From: Tessaracoccus sp.
Lineage (GTDB): Bacteria > Actinomycetota > Actinomycetes > Propionibacteriales > Propionibacteriaceae
DNA length: 64,000 bases
Direction of reading: 5' to 3'
Assembly (NCBI RefSeq): GCF_016714275.1
Contig: NZ_JADJNP010000001.1
Coordinates: 744,001 to 808,000 of the forward strand
Of the stretch, positions 42,335 to 51,143 are shown piece after piece (the stretch's first letter is position 1; every line of letters starts with the position of its first letter). The notes below the pieces were generated by a model. It saw only the letters and a list, made by a program, of their open reading frames with translations, had not been told where the DNA came from and made no database searches. The position numbers and the translations under genes were made by a program.

Positions 42335-43228
42335 CTACACCACCGGGGCCCGACCGTAACGGGCCATCCGCGCGATGGTCCGCCAACTCAGCTTCTTCGG
42401 ACGCAGACCCCCCGGCCAGGGGCTCTCTGTCCAGCCGTTCCGCCAGCCCTGCCACCAGGTGCGCATCGCTGCGCGGTCCCTGGTCCGGACCAGCTGCACC
42501 AGCGTCCAGGACGCCACGTAGGCCCAGGAGAACGGCCAATGGAGGCAGCGTCGCGCCAACCACACCCGGTTGCGAGCGTTCTTGAAGTAGTAGTCGTCGT
42601 GCCGGGTGGGCTCCATCACCGGGTGGCCGATCCGGAGATCGCCGCGGTACTCGACGCGCTTGCCCTGATCCCAGACGCGCCAGGCCAGCTCTATGCCCTC
42701 GTGAGCGTAGAAGTACTCGCCGGCCCAGCCGCCGACGGCGTCGAACACCGCGCGCGGCAGGACGACGACCATCTCGACGACGGAGAAGATGTTGCTGGTC
42801 TGGCGCGGGTCGCCCTTGCGCATCCGCGGGACCCACCGCGACGGCTCCTCCCCGGGGTGCTCGGGATCGGTGACCCTCGCCTGCATCATGCCCAGGCTCG
42901 GATCCTCCCGGAAGAGCCGGGTGCAGGTGAGGAGGAAGTCGTCGTCGAGGAGCCACGCGTCGTCGTCGATGAACGCGATGTACTCGCCCCCCACGAGGCC
43001 GACGCCGGCGTTGCGGCCCGCGGGGATGCCGAGGTTCTCGGGGCTGTAGTACGTGCGGACGCCATCGGGCAGCCCGGTGGGCTCCCAGCTGTTGCCCACC
43101 ACGACAATGTCGAGCGCGACCCCGGTCTGCGCCAGCATCGACGCCAGCGCCCGACCCATCTCCACGGGCCGCTTTCCCATGGTGAGCAGGACGACGCCCC
43201 ACGTAGGTCGCTCGTCGGCTCCGGTCAC
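42335..43228 (-). CDS. GT2 glycosyltransferase
   Basis: The 297-residue product is a single GT2 domain: VVLLTMGKRPVEMGRALASM, IVVVGNSWEPTG, NLGIPAGRNAGVG, IAFIDDDAWL (the metal-binding acidic cluster) and a YAHEGIELAWRVWDQGKRV segment close to the ED/GxE catalytic region. The C-terminal basic tail resembles those of membrane-proximal rhamnosyl- and galactofuranosyl-type transferases. The GTG start overlaps the stop of the upstream CDP-alcohol phosphotransferase gene (GTGA), so the two are coupled, and the export genes lie just beyond. The acceptor is probably a lipid-linked intermediate made by the neighbouring enzyme; that is inference. Confidence 0.82.
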   Translation of the reverse strand: MTGADERPTWGVVLLTMGKRPVEMGRALASMLAQTGVALDIVVVGNSWEPTGLPDGVRTYYSPENLGIPAGRNAGVGLVGGEYIAFIDDDAWLLDDDFLLTCTRLFREDPSLGMMQARVTDPEHPGEEPSRWVPRMRKGDPRQTSNIFSVVEMVVVLPRAVFDAVGGWAGEYFYAHEGIELAWRVWDQGKRVEYRGDLRIGHPVMEPTRHDDYYFKNARNRVWLARRCLHWPFSWAYVASWTLVQLVRTRDRAAMRTWWQGWRNGWTESPWPGGLRPKKLSWRTIARMARYGRAPVV

Positions 43229-44049
43229 GCCGCCGCCTTCAGCTTCGGCGACTTCCAGATCGCCAAGAAGTGCCCGGCGCTGACCACCCAGATCAGCACG
43301 GCGAGAATCGAGAGGTAGAGCCGCCACACCGCCAACTCGTCAGCCGAGGAGACCGCGAAGATCCCGACGACGAGGGTCACCAGCGTGAGCTCGATGGAGT
43401 GGAAGATCCGCTGGAAGGGAACGAACCTGGCCGCGCGTCGCAGCAGCACCAGCGGCCCGCCACCGGTCATGGCGCGCGCCGTCGCCGCCTCGGGAAGCAC
43501 GCCGAGGCCCGCGTTCAGCCTCGCGACGGACACCATCAGGTTGAGCGACTTGTTGAAGCCGATCCCGACGGCCAGCAGCCCGCCCAGGAAGGCGTACCAC
43601 CAGTCGGCACCCGCGGCCCCGCCGTCGATCAGCGCCGCGGCCTTGAGCCCCAGGAACACGCCGATCGACGCCTCCGCCAGGTAATGCCCGATCTGGTCGA
43701 GGAATATCCCCTTGGGACTCATGGTGCGCCGCCACCGGGCGACCTCGCCGTCGCAGCAGTCGAGGAACATCTGCAGTTGCGTGCAGAGCACGGCCAGCAA
43801 CGGGCCCCAGATGCCCGGCAGGAGCAGCGCCGGACCGGCAAGGAAGCCGAAGAGGATCATCAGGCCGGTGACGCCGTTGGCGCTGATGGAGGTGCGCACC
43901 AGCAGGTACGTCAGGTTGATCGAGAGCCGCCGCATGTACAGGGTGCCGGTCCAATGCTCGGCGTTGCGCGCCATCACCTCGTCCGTCTGCACGACCCGCC
44001 TGAGCTGCTCCATCGTCGGGTTCTTGGGACGAGGCTCGTCGTCGGTCAT
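43225..44049 (-). CDS. CDP-alcohol phosphatidyltransferase family membrane protein
   Basis: The 274-residue protein has about six hydrophobic segments and the CDP-alcohol phosphotransferase signature LDCCDGEVARW...SPKGIFLDQIGHY. The usual motif is D-x2-D-G-x2-A-R-x8-G-x3-D-x3-D; here the last Asp, proposed as the catalytic base in the family, is His. The family transfers a phosphoalcohol from CDP to a second alcohol in the membrane. It lies between a GT2 gene and a TagGH-type exporter, overlapping both by four bases, so it probably makes or modifies the lipid-linked phospho-polyol that is exported. With the altered site, activity needs caution. Confidence 0.8.
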   Translation of the reverse strand: MTDDEPRPKNPTMEQLRRVVQTDEVMARNAEHWTGTLYMRRLSINLTYLLVRTSISANGVTGLMILFGFLAGPALLLPGIWGPLLAVLCTQLQMFLDCCDGEVARWRRTMSPKGIFLDQIGHYLAEASIGVFLGLKAAALIDGGAAGADWWYAFLGGLLAVGIGFNKSLNLMVSVARLNAGLGVLPEAATARAMTGGGPLVLLRRAARFVPFQRIFHSIELTLVTLVVGIFAVSSADELAVWRLYLSILAVLIWVVSAGHFLAIWKSPKLKAAA

Positions 44050-44816
44050 TTCTTCGACTTCTCGTAGGCCTTGACCACCTCGTCGGTGGGGCCGTCCATC
44101 TCGAGAAGGCCCTTGTTGATCCAGATGGTGCGCTCGCAGGTGTCCCGGATCGATCCCATCGAGTGGGACACTAGGAAGATGGTCCCGGCCTCCTTCGCGA
44201 TCTCGCGGATCCGCGCCTCGGACCGCTTCCGGAAGCTCCGGTCCCCGACCGCGAGGGCCTCGTCGATGATGAGGATGTCGTGCCTGCGCGCCGCAGCGAT
44301 AGAGAACTTCAGCCGCGCCGACATTCCCGACGAGTACGTGCGCATTGGCAGGTCGAGCGAGTCGCCCAGTTCCGCGAACTCGCCGATCTCCTCGCGCAGC
44401 TCCAGCACCTCCGACTTGGTGAACCCCATCGCGAGCCCGCCGAGCACGATGTTGCGCGATCCGGACAGGTTGGGCAGCAGCGCGGCGCCGACCCCGAGCA
44501 GGTTGGGGCGGGAACGGGCATATACGGCACCTGCGGCCGGAGGGGTGAGGCCGGTCAGCGCGCGCATGAGCGTCGACTTGCCCGACCCGTTGGAGCCGAT
44601 CACGCCGATCGACTCGTTCTCATAGGCGACGAACGACACCCCCTTCAGCGCATGCACCGTACGCACGCCGCGCGTGACGTTCAGCATGCCGCTGCGCGCG
44701 CCCTTCGCGGCCTTGCCAGAGGCGAAGACGCGGTACTTCACGTGCAAGTCGTCAACGACCACAACTGGAGCGGGCGCGGACTCAGACACCGCGCGCCTCG
44801 GGCTAGTCCCGCCCAT
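44046..44816 (-). CDS. ABC transporter ATPase for polysaccharide/teichoic acid export (TagH/Wzt-like)
   Basis: The 256-residue protein has Walker A GSNGSGKST, the signature MRTYSSGMSARLKFSIAAA, and Walker B DILIIDEALAVGD followed by a switch His (LVSHSMG). The DEALAVGD and TYSSGM sequences are typical of the TagH/Wzt subfamily, which exports teichoic acids and O-antigen-like polymers. There is no C-terminal carbohydrate-binding extension. The ATG at 44816 is chosen because GGAGGAGC lies seven bases upstream; it overlaps the permease gene end by 14 bases. The stop overlaps the CDP-alcohol phosphotransferase start (ATGA). Confidence 0.9.
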   Translation of the reverse strand: MGGTSPRRAVSESAPAPVVVVDDLHVKYRVFASGKAAKGARSGMLNVTRGVRTVHALKGVSFVAYENESIGVIGSNGSGKSTLMRALTGLTPPAAGAVYARSRPNLLGVGAALLPNLSGSRNIVLGGLAMGFTKSEVLELREEIGEFAELGDSLDLPMRTYSSGMSARLKFSIAAARRHDILIIDEALAVGDRSFRKRSEARIREIAKEAGTIFLVSHSMGSIRDTCERTIWINKGLLEMDGPTDEVVKAYEKSKK

Positions 44817-45648
44817 ACCGCTCCTCCGCCCGCCAGAAGAAGACGACACCGATGACGAAAGTCAGCACCGCCGATCCCGCGAGCATCGCCCAGTAGTAGA
44901 GCGGGTAGGCGTCGGCGCCCATCAAGTGGTGCCTGGCGATCCGCAGTACCTGATACAGCGGGTAGAAGTCGAACAGGCGCAGCGCCCAGGGGTGCGCGGC
45001 CAGGATGCGGTCGACGGCGAACAGCACGCCGGAGCTGTAGAACAGCAGCCGGCTGATGAACGGCAGCAGTTGGGAGAGATCCGAGACGTGCACAGTCAGT
45101 CTGGCGGTGACGAACGCGACCCCCGTGTTGAACAGCGTGAACAGCAGCACGAGCGGGATGATCAGGAGCCAGTCCCACCTGGGGTAGAAGCCGAACACCG
45201 CGAGGATGGGGATCAACACCCCGAGCATCACGAGGAACTGCAGGAACCGCTCGACGACCGCGGCCAACGGCAGCGTCATCCGGGGGAAGGCGAGCGACTG
45301 CACGAGGCTGCGGTTGCTGGTGATCGCCTTGGAGCCGTCGTTAAAGCAGCCTTGGAAGAACTCGAAGAAGAACACTCCGATCACGACAAAAACGTGGAAG
45401 TTCGGCGGCCGGTTGAGCCCTTGGAGGAGCCCGAAGATCAGCCCGTAGATGGCGGCGTTGATGAGAGGCCGAAGCACCACCCATGCCATCCCCAGCCGGT
45501 TGAGCTCGAACTCCGACCGCATCCGGTACCGGGCCATCGTGACGATGAACTCACGTCGCCGCCATACCTCCCGCAAGTACGCGAACAAGGGGGGCCGACC
45601 GCCGACGCGGGGAAGTCCCCACTCCTGCGCAAGGGGAGCCAACGACAC
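44803..45648 (-). CDS. ABC-2 type polysaccharide export permease (TagG/Wzm-like)
   Basis: The 281-residue product has six predicted membrane helices (for example YGLIFGLLQGL, VFVVIGVFFFEFFQGC, LVMLGVLIPILAVFGF, LLIIPLVLLFTLFNTGVAF) and the family segment NRSLVQSLAFPRMTLPL. It forms the channel with the adjacent ATPase. I choose the GTG at 45648 (VSLAPLAQEWG) because AAGGAAAGG lies seven bases upstream; other in-frame GTG codons at 45696 and further upstream lack a ribosome site. Length then matches the family (about 260-290). It heads the minus-strand export operon. Confidence 0.85.
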   Translation of the reverse strand: MSLAPLAQEWGLPRVGGRPPLFAYLREVWRRREFIVTMARYRMRSEFELNRLGMAWVVLRPLINAAIYGLIFGLLQGLNRPPNFHVFVVIGVFFFEFFQGCFNDGSKAITSNRSLVQSLAFPRMTLPLAAVVERFLQFLVMLGVLIPILAVFGFYPRWDWLLIIPLVLLFTLFNTGVAFVTARLTVHVSDLSQLLPFISRLLFYSSGVLFAVDRILAAHPWALRLFDFYPLYQVLRIARHHLMGADAYPLYYWAMLAGSAVLTFVIGVVFFWRAEERYGRD

Positions 45649-45944
45649 CGGCGCGCCTTTCCTTACAGGGACAACTCCGCTGAAGTCTATCCCCACAGCC
45701 GGGCGACGAGGCGCCAAACCGCCGGCAGCCTTGGCCGGAGCGGGCTTCACCCGGCCAGGGTCAGCGTCACGCGGCCTTGGCCGTCGGCTCCGAGGTCCTG
45801 CTCGCAGTTGCGTGTGAGGCGACGATCCGAGCCTCCTCGTCGTCGCGCAGAGGGGGGACCGTTGCGTGGCACGGCTCAACGAACTCCTGAGCCATCCCAC
45901 CGACATGCCAACTCGGCCGACGATTCGCGGGTCTGGCGCAGCCC
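45649..45944. other. Intergenic region before the export operon
   Basis: About 300 bases lie between the permease start and the end of the HAD hydrolase gene. The plus-strand frame through here is an antisense shadow. I see no convincing promoter, RNA or terminator. Confidence 0.35.
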
Positions 45945-46745
45945 TCAGGTGGGTTCGGCGCGCGGCGGGAACCAGCGGTTCAGCTCCGCGACGGTGCCCA
46001 GCTCGACGAAGCCGCCGGTCACGGCGTCGGCCGCGGCCTTGACCTCCTCGGGCGCGTCGCCGATCGCGACGCCGCGCCCGGCCCACTGCAGCATCTCGAT
46101 GTCGTTGCGGCCGTCGCCGAGGGCGAGGACATCGGCGGGGGCTATGCCCAGGTCGTTGCACACCATCGCCAGGCCATGCGCTTTGTCTACGTCCTGTGGG
46201 CCGATGTCCAGCCACGCGGACCAACCGACGAAGTAGGAGACCTCGTGCAGACCGAGCTGACCCACGAGTTCGGCAAACACCTTCTCTGAGCTGTTCGGCT
46301 CGCGGACGACGACGCGCGACACCTCCTGCGCGGCCAGCTCATCGATCGACTGAACGAGCACCTCGCCCTGGAGTTCGCCATCGGGAAAGCGACGGCTGAC
46401 CCGCCAGCGATCGAGGTCCTGCACGCCGATCAGCGCGTGCGGCGCGACGGCGGCCACCTGGTGCACGACATCGGAGGGATCGAACCGGACCTCGTGGCGG
46501 ACCTCGAACGGCGGATACGTGACGACGATGGCGCCGTTGGCCGACACCGCCCAGCCCGGCGGAAGGTCGAGCATCTCGAAGATCGGCCGGGTCGCCACCC
46601 AGGACCGCCCCGTCGACAACACGACGGGAACGCCTGCGTCGACGACGCGGCGCACCGCGGCGTGGATCTCGACGGGCATGATCCCGTCGGCGTCGACGAG
46701 GGTGCCGTCGATGTCGAGCGCCACCAACTTCGGCGCGAACGTCAT
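45945..46745 (-). CDS. HAD-superfamily phosphatase, Cof type
   Basis: The 266-residue protein has the HAD motif I LVALDIDGTLVD, motif II VVLSTGRS, a central C2-type cap, and the terminal ALGDGRNDIEMLQWAGRGVA that marks Cof/YidA-like phosphatases. These act on sugar phosphates or other small phosphate esters in the cytoplasm. The ATG has AGAGGAG four bases upstream. It lies just downstream of serS on the same strand (54 bases). The substrate cannot be named from sequence. Confidence 0.88.
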   Translation of the reverse strand: MTFAPKLVALDIDGTLVDADGIMPVEIHAAVRRVVDAGVPVVLSTGRSWVATRPIFEMLDLPPGWAVSANGAIVVTYPPFEVRHEVRFDPSDVVHQVAAVAPHALIGVQDLDRWRVSRRFPDGELQGEVLVQSIDELAAQEVSRVVVREPNSSEKVFAELVGQLGLHEVSYFVGWSAWLDIGPQDVDKAHGLAMVCNDLGIAPADVLALGDGRNDIEMLQWAGRGVAIGDAPEEVKAAADAVTGGFVELGTVAELNRWFPPRAEPT

Positions 46746-46799
46746 AGGTCTCCTCTTTCCATGGCGACGACTGTCACACAGCCCGGTGAACGGAAGGTG

Positions 46800-48071
46800 T
46801 CAGCCGGCCGACAGCGCTTCCTTGCCGCCGAGGTAAGGGCGGAGCGCCTCGGGGACGCGGACCGAGCCGTCGGCCTGCTGGTGGTTCTCCAGCAGCATGA
46901 TGATGATGCGGGTCATGGCGCACAGCGTGCCGTTGAGGGTGGCGACGGGGCGGACGCCGTCGTCGAACCGGGCGCGGATTCCGAGGCGGCGGGCCTGGAA
47001 CTCTGTGCAGTTCGACGTCGAGGTCACCTCGCGGTAGCGGTTCTGCGTGGGCAGCCAGGCGTAGCAGTCGAACTTGCGGGCGGCGCTGAGGCCGAGGTCG
47101 CCCGACGCGACATCGAGCACCTGGAACGGGATCTCGAGCGCCTCGAGGAAATCCTTCTCGTAGCCGAGCAGCTTGTCGTGCCAGGCCTCGGCGTCGGCGG
47201 GGTCGCAGTGGACGAACATCTCAACCTTGTCGAACCAGTGCACGCGGAAGATGCCGCGGGTGTCCTTGCCGTACGAGCCGGCCTCGCGGCGGAAGCACGG
47301 CGAGTAGGCGACGTACTGGCGCGGGAGCGTGCCTGCGTCGAGGATCTCGTCGGCGTGGTACGCGGCGAGCGCCACCTCCGAGGTGCCGACGAGGTACAGG
47401 TCGTCGGCGGGGAGGTGGTAGACGTCCTGCGCGGCCTGGCCGAGGAAGCCCGTGCCTTCCATGGCCGACGGCTTGACCAGCGCCGGCGGGATCATCGGGG
47501 TGAAGCCCCATTCCGCGGCCTTGTTCATCGCGAGGTTGAGCAGCGCGATCTCCAGCTGCGCGCCGACACCGGTGAGCACGTAGAACCGCGAGCCCGAGAT
47601 CTTCGTGCCACGCTCCATGTCGATGGCGCCGAGCCGCTCGCCGATCTCCAGGTGGTCCTTGGGGGTGATGCCTTCGGCGGCGAAGTCCCGCGGGGTTCCG
47701 ACGGTCTCCAGCACGACGCCCTCGTCCTCGCCGCCCTCGGGGACGCCGTCGAGCACGAGGTTGCCGACCTGCTTCATCAGCTCGTCGAAGGTCTCGCCCG
47801 CGGCGGCCGCAGCGGCCTGCGTCGCCTTGACCTCGGCAGCCAGCTCCTTTGTCCGCGCCAGCAGTGCCTGCTTCTCCTCGCCCTGGGCCTTCGCGACGTC
47901 TCTGCCCAGCGACTTCTGCTCTGCGCGCAGTGTCTCGGCGGTGAGGATCGCGGACCGGCGGGCCTCGTCGGCGGCGATGAGGTCGTCGACCAGCTCGACC
48001 GACGCACCGCGCGCGGCCTGCGAGCGCCGGACACGGTCGGGATCGACGCGGAGCCACTTCGGATCAATCAT
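46800..48071 (-). CDS. serS: Seryl-tRNA synthetase
   Basis: The enzyme charges tRNA-Ser and tRNA-Sec. The 423-residue protein is full length: an N-terminal antiparallel coiled-coil tRNA-binding arm (residues ~25-105, rich in Ala/Glu/Lys) and a class II catalytic core with motif 2 (PCFRREAGSYGKDTRGIFRV, then HWFDKVEMF) and motif 3 (NGTLCAMTRIIIMLLEN). The start at MIDPKWLR matches family starts. The minus strand has TAGGCT ending seven bases before the ATG, a leaderless promoter arrangement. Confidence 0.97.
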   Translation of the reverse strand: MIDPKWLRVDPDRVRRSQAARGASVELVDDLIAADEARRSAILTAETLRAEQKSLGRDVAKAQGEEKQALLARTKELAAEVKATQAAAAAAGETFDELMKQVGNLVLDGVPEGGEDEGVVLETVGTPRDFAAEGITPKDHLEIGERLGAIDMERGTKISGSRFYVLTGVGAQLEIALLNLAMNKAAEWGFTPMIPPALVKPSAMEGTGFLGQAAQDVYHLPADDLYLVGTSEVALAAYHADEILDAGTLPRQYVAYSPCFRREAGSYGKDTRGIFRVHWFDKVEMFVHCDPADAEAWHDKLLGYEKDFLEALEIPFQVLDVASGDLGLSAARKFDCYAWLPTQNRYREVTSTSNCTEFQARRLGIRARFDDGVRPVATLNGTLCAMTRIIIMLLENHQQADGSVRVPEALRPYLGGKEALSAG

Positions 48072-48078
48072 GGTGCTC

Positions 48079-48084
48079 AGCCTA
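48079..48084 (-). promoter_or_regulatory. -10 element of the leaderless serS promoter
   Basis: The minus strand reads TAGGCT, seven bases before the serS ATG at 48071, so the transcript should start at or beside the start codon. No Shine-Dalgarno sequence fits in between. Confidence 0.5.
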
Positions 48085-48133
48085 TCGTCCGCCCATCCCC
48101 GCGCTGCCCGCCCACCTGCCGCGGGTCTCGGGT

Positions 48134-48221
48134 TGAGGGTGATCTGGTGCTCGTTGAACGAGGTCCTGCATCGTCTGCAGACGATGCCCCAACGCGCCCG
48201 ATGACCAGCGGATCACGCTCA
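48134..48221. repeat. 88-bp imperfect palindrome with a perfect 20-bp centre
   Basis: The centre GCATCGTCTGCAGACGATGC (48168-48187) is a perfect palindrome. The outer arms TGAGGGTGATC (48134-48144) and GATCACGCTCA (48211-48221) are symmetric about the same midpoint, and much of the sequence between also pairs, with G-T and single mismatches. It lies in the 347-base gap between divergent serS and the MFS gene. It could form a long hairpin. I see no further feature in the rest of this gap apart from the two -10 boxes at its edges. Confidence 0.75.
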
Positions 48222-48405
48222 CGCTTCCTGTCCGTGGTCGGGCTAGGGTCGCGTGTCGGAAGTAGGTTGATGGATTCCGGCGTTCCGGCGGATGGATCGC
48301 AAGGCCGACGAGCGAGGGAGCACTTGGTCGTGCGTCGAGCGAGGAGAACGCCGCGAGGCGCCGCTGGGGCGCCAGAAGCCGCAAGCTACGTGCGACACGC
48401 GGCAC

Positions 48406-48411
48406 TAGGGT
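48406..48411 (+). promoter_or_regulatory. Candidate -10 element of the MFS gene (leaderless)
   Basis: TAGGGT ends seven bases before the GTG at 48419, and no ribosome site precedes the possible starts there. The hexamer is weaker than the others of this type in the window. Confidence 0.35.
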
Positions 48412-48418
48412 GTGGCGC

Positions 48419-49621
48419 GTGCGGATGACGTCGACGGGAACCCGGCAACCGGTGCCGGTGGAGATCTGGGTGCTGGTCGCCGCCGCTTTCCTGATCGCGC
48501 TGGGGTTCGGCATCGTCGCGCCCATCCTCCCGCAGTTCGCCCGGTCGTTCGACGTCGGGGTCATGGCGGCGTCCGCGATCGTGTCGATCTTCGCGTTCGT
48601 GCGCCTCGTGTTCGCGCCCGCCGGCGGCGCGCTCATCACACGGTTCGGCGAGCGGCGGATCTACCTGATCGGCCTTGTCATCGTCGCGCTCTCCAGCGCG
48701 CTCAGCGGCCTCGCGCCCAACTACTGGGCACTCCTGCTTTTCCGCGGACTCGGTGGCGTCGGCTCCGTCATGTTCACCGTGTCATCGATGGGCCTCATTG
48801 TTCGGCTGTCACCCATCCAGCAGCGCGGCCACACGTCGTCGCTGTACGGCACCGCCTTCCTGCTGGGAAACATCCTCGGCCCGATCCTCGGCTCCGCGCT
48901 CCAAGGCCTGGGGCTCCGCATCCCCTTCTTCATCTATGCCGGCGCCGTGTTCGCCGCGGCGCTCGTCGTGATGGTGTTCCTCCGCGGTGGACCGGGCGGG
49001 CGCCCGACCGAAACCGACGCTCAGCCGAAGATGACACTCGCGGAAGCGATGGGTCTGCCGTACTACCGCGCGCTGCTGATCACCGCCTTTGCCAACGGCT
49101 GGTCCAACTTCGGCGTCCGCATCGCGCTGCTGCCGCTCATGGCCGCCGCAATCCCGGCCATCGGCGACACCGCGGCCGGCATCGCGCTCACCCTCTTCGC
49201 GCTGGGGAGCGCGCTGACGCAGCAGGTCAGCGGGCGGCTCGTCGACAGACACGGGCGGCGCCCCTTCATCGTGCTCGGCCTCCTGATCTCAGCAGCCGCC
49301 ACCATCCCCTTCGGCTGGGGCGAGAACCTCGCCGTCTTCCTCGGGCTCTCCGCGCTCGCCGGCGTGGGTGCCGCATTCGTCGGCCCTGCGTCGCAGGCAC
49401 TGCTCGCCGACCTGATCGGCGCCAACCGCAACGGCGGCCAAGCCCTTTCCACCTACTCGATGGCCACGGACCTCGGATCCATCACCGGCACGCTTCTCGC
49501 CGGGGCCATCGCCGACGCCGTCGGCTTCGGATGGGCGTTCGCCGTCACGGGCATCGTCATGGCCGTCTCCGCGCTGCCGTGGTTGTTCGTGGCCCCTATG
49601 CTCAAGCAGCATGGTACGTAG
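48419..49621 (+). CDS. Major facilitator superfamily transporter
   Basis: The ~400-residue protein has twelve predicted membrane helices and the MFS loop 2-3 motif in the form GGALITRFGERRIYLIG. The second half repeats it as GRLVDRHGRRPFIVLGL. It resembles drug/proton antiporters of the DHA1 type by layout, but the substrate cannot be told. The start is uncertain between GTG codons at 48410 and 48419 and the ATG at 48425; 48419 agrees with a leaderless promoter. The last 11 bases overlap the PAP2-kinase gene, so the two form an operon. Confidence 0.85.
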   Translation: MRMTSTGTRQPVPVEIWVLVAAAFLIALGFGIVAPILPQFARSFDVGVMAASAIVSIFAFVRLVFAPAGGALITRFGERRIYLIGLVIVALSSALSGLAPNYWALLLFRGLGGVGSVMFTVSSMGLIVRLSPIQQRGHTSSLYGTAFLLGNILGPILGSALQGLGLRIPFFIYAGAVFAAALVVMVFLRGGPGGRPTETDAQPKMTLAEAMGLPYYRALLITAFANGWSNFGVRIALLPLMAAAIPAIGDTAAGIALTLFALGSALTQQVSGRLVDRHGRRPFIVLGLLISAAATIPFGWGENLAVFLGLSALAGVGAAFVGPASQALLADLIGANRNGGQALSTYSMATDLGSITGTLLAGAIADAVGFGWAFAVTGIVMAVSALPWLFVAPMLKQHGT

Positions 49622-51143
49622 AGCGGGACTCGCCGTCGCCCTCGGCTTGGCCGTGGTGCTGTGGACGGCGCTGCTGCCGACCTCCCTCGACGCACTCTGG
49701 CCCTGGCCGCCGCCCGAGCTGGGTTCGACGATTGGCCGCGTTGGCCAAGTCGTCGACTGGATTCTTCAGCCCACGATCTCCTACATCGTCCTGATCGCCC
49801 TCGCGGTGTGGGCCGGGCGCCGTCGGCTCTACCGGCTGTCCGCACACCTGCTGCTCAGCAGCATGCTGACGTTCTCCTTCACGACGATTCTCAAGGCGAC
49901 CGTGCGCCGCAACCGCCCAGATACGCCCTGGCTCGGCGACCTGCACGCCGACGCCTCCTTCCCCTCGGGCCATTCCTCCGCCCTCTCAGCGCTGGCGCTC
50001 GGGCTCATCGTGCTCGCCGTCGTCGCCCGATTCACCCGACGACGCACGCTGGCCCTCGCAGGCCTGGGGATCGCCCTGGTGCTCACGGTCTGGGCCGACC
50101 GCCTGCTCCTGCACGTGCATCACGTGAGCGACGTGATGGCAGGATCGCTCGTGGCGGGGTTCGCTGCCGCGACGTCCTGGCTTCTCGTTCGACTGCAGCT
50201 GGTTGCGCCGACGCACGGGGCGAAACCCCAGCGTCGTGTCGAAGTGAAACCAGTAGACCCGACCTACGCCGTCGTCGTGAACCCGGCGCGGGTCCGGGAC
50301 ACCGAGCTGCTGCGTCGGCTCGTCCGGGCCGCGGCCGTCGAACACGGATGGCGGGAAGTCGGCTGGTTCGAGACCACGCTGGCGAACCCGGGGGCAGGCG
50401 CCACCCGCGCGGCCATCGACGCCGGTGCCCAGTTCGTGCTCGTCGCGGGCGGCGACGGCACGCTGCGCGCCGCGGCGGGTCCGCTTGTGCGCTCCACGGC
50501 CGCGCTCAGCGTCCTCCCGTTCGGCAGTGGCGACCTCCTCGCCAGGAACCTGCGGCTCCCCCAGGACACCGTCGATGCGCTCGCCGTCGCCTTCGGCGGC
50601 ACGACCCGGCCGCTCGACCTACTCCGCGCGGAAGCCGCCGGGCGTGTGGAGGTGGCCCTCGTCATGGCGGGGGTCGGCGCCGACGCCGCCGTGCTCGCCG
50701 ACACCCGCGAACCCCTCAAGCAGCTCCTCGGCGCCGGCGCGTACCTCGTCGCGGGGGCGAAACACGTAACGGCACGCCCCGTTCGCACCGGCATCGCCGT
50801 CGACGACAGCGCCCCCACGTGGGGCTATGCGTCGTTAGTGAGCGTGGGAAACGTCGGCGAACTACGGCCCGGCGTCGCGCTGATGCCCGGGGCGAACGCG
50901 TCGGACGGACGCCTCGACATCGTCGCCGCCTCACCGCGACACGCGCGCGATGTGCTGCGGATGATGGCGGGCACCCTCGCCGGGTCGCGCCGTGGACACG
51001 GCCTCGACCGCTACCGCGGGCGCCGCGTCGAGGTGACGACCGAGCAGCCCGTGCCGTGCCAGGTCGACGGCGACGTCCTCGGCAACGTCACCTCGCTCAC
51101 CGTCGAGGTAGTGCCGTCTGCCTTGCGGATCAGGACTCGTTAG
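49611..51143 (+). CDS. PAP2 phosphatase fused to a lipid (diacylglycerol-type) kinase
   Basis: Residues ~1-200 are a PAP2-type membrane phosphatase with five or six helices and the three active-site motifs KATVRRNRP, PSGHSS and LLHVHHVSDVMAG. Residues ~210-510 are a diacylglycerol/sphingosine-type kinase: VVNPARVRD, the nucleotide loop VLVAGGDGTLRAAAG and FGSGDLLARNL. The protein thus combines an outward-facing lipid phosphatase with a cytoplasmic lipid kinase, plausibly recycling undecaprenyl- or glycerolipid-phosphate. PAP2-kinase fusions occur in other actinobacteria. The gene overlaps the MFS gene by 11 bases and the convergent pheA by 14. Confidence 0.88.
   Translation: MVRRAGLAVALGLAVVLWTALLPTSLDALWPWPPPELGSTIGRVGQVVDWILQPTISYIVLIALAVWAGRRRLYRLSAHLLLSSMLTFSFTTILKATVRRNRPDTPWLGDLHADASFPSGHSSALSALALGLIVLAVVARFTRRRTLALAGLGIALVLTVWADRLLLHVHHVSDVMAGSLVAGFAAATSWLLVRLQLVAPTHGAKPQRRVEVKPVDPTYAVVVNPARVRDTELLRRLVRAAAVEHGWREVGWFETTLANPGAGATRAAIDAGAQFVLVAGGDGTLRAAAGPLVRSTAALSVLPFGSGDLLARNLRLPQDTVDALAVAFGGTTRPLDLLRAEAAGRVEVALVMAGVGADAAVLADTREPLKQLLGAGAYLVAGAKHVTARPVRTGIAVDDSAPTWGYASLVSVGNVGELRPGVALMPGANASDGRLDIVAASPRHARDVLRMMAGTLAGSRRGHGLDRYRGRRVEVTTEQPVPCQVDGDVLGNVTSLTVEVVPSALRIRTR

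Noticed and set aside
42171..43202. N-terminal extension of the double-GT2 frame (Arg/Pro/His-rich)
   Set aside because: It overlaps the real GT2 gene at 42335-43228 in another frame and has shadow composition.
44674..46236. 520-residue plus-strand frame opposite the ABC permease and HAD genes
   Set aside because: It is antisense to well-recognised genes, rich in Arg/Glu/His/Pro, and has no domain.
46437..48428. 663-residue plus-strand frame opposite serS
   Set aside because: It is antisense to serS and the HAD gene; such frames are common in high-GC DNA.
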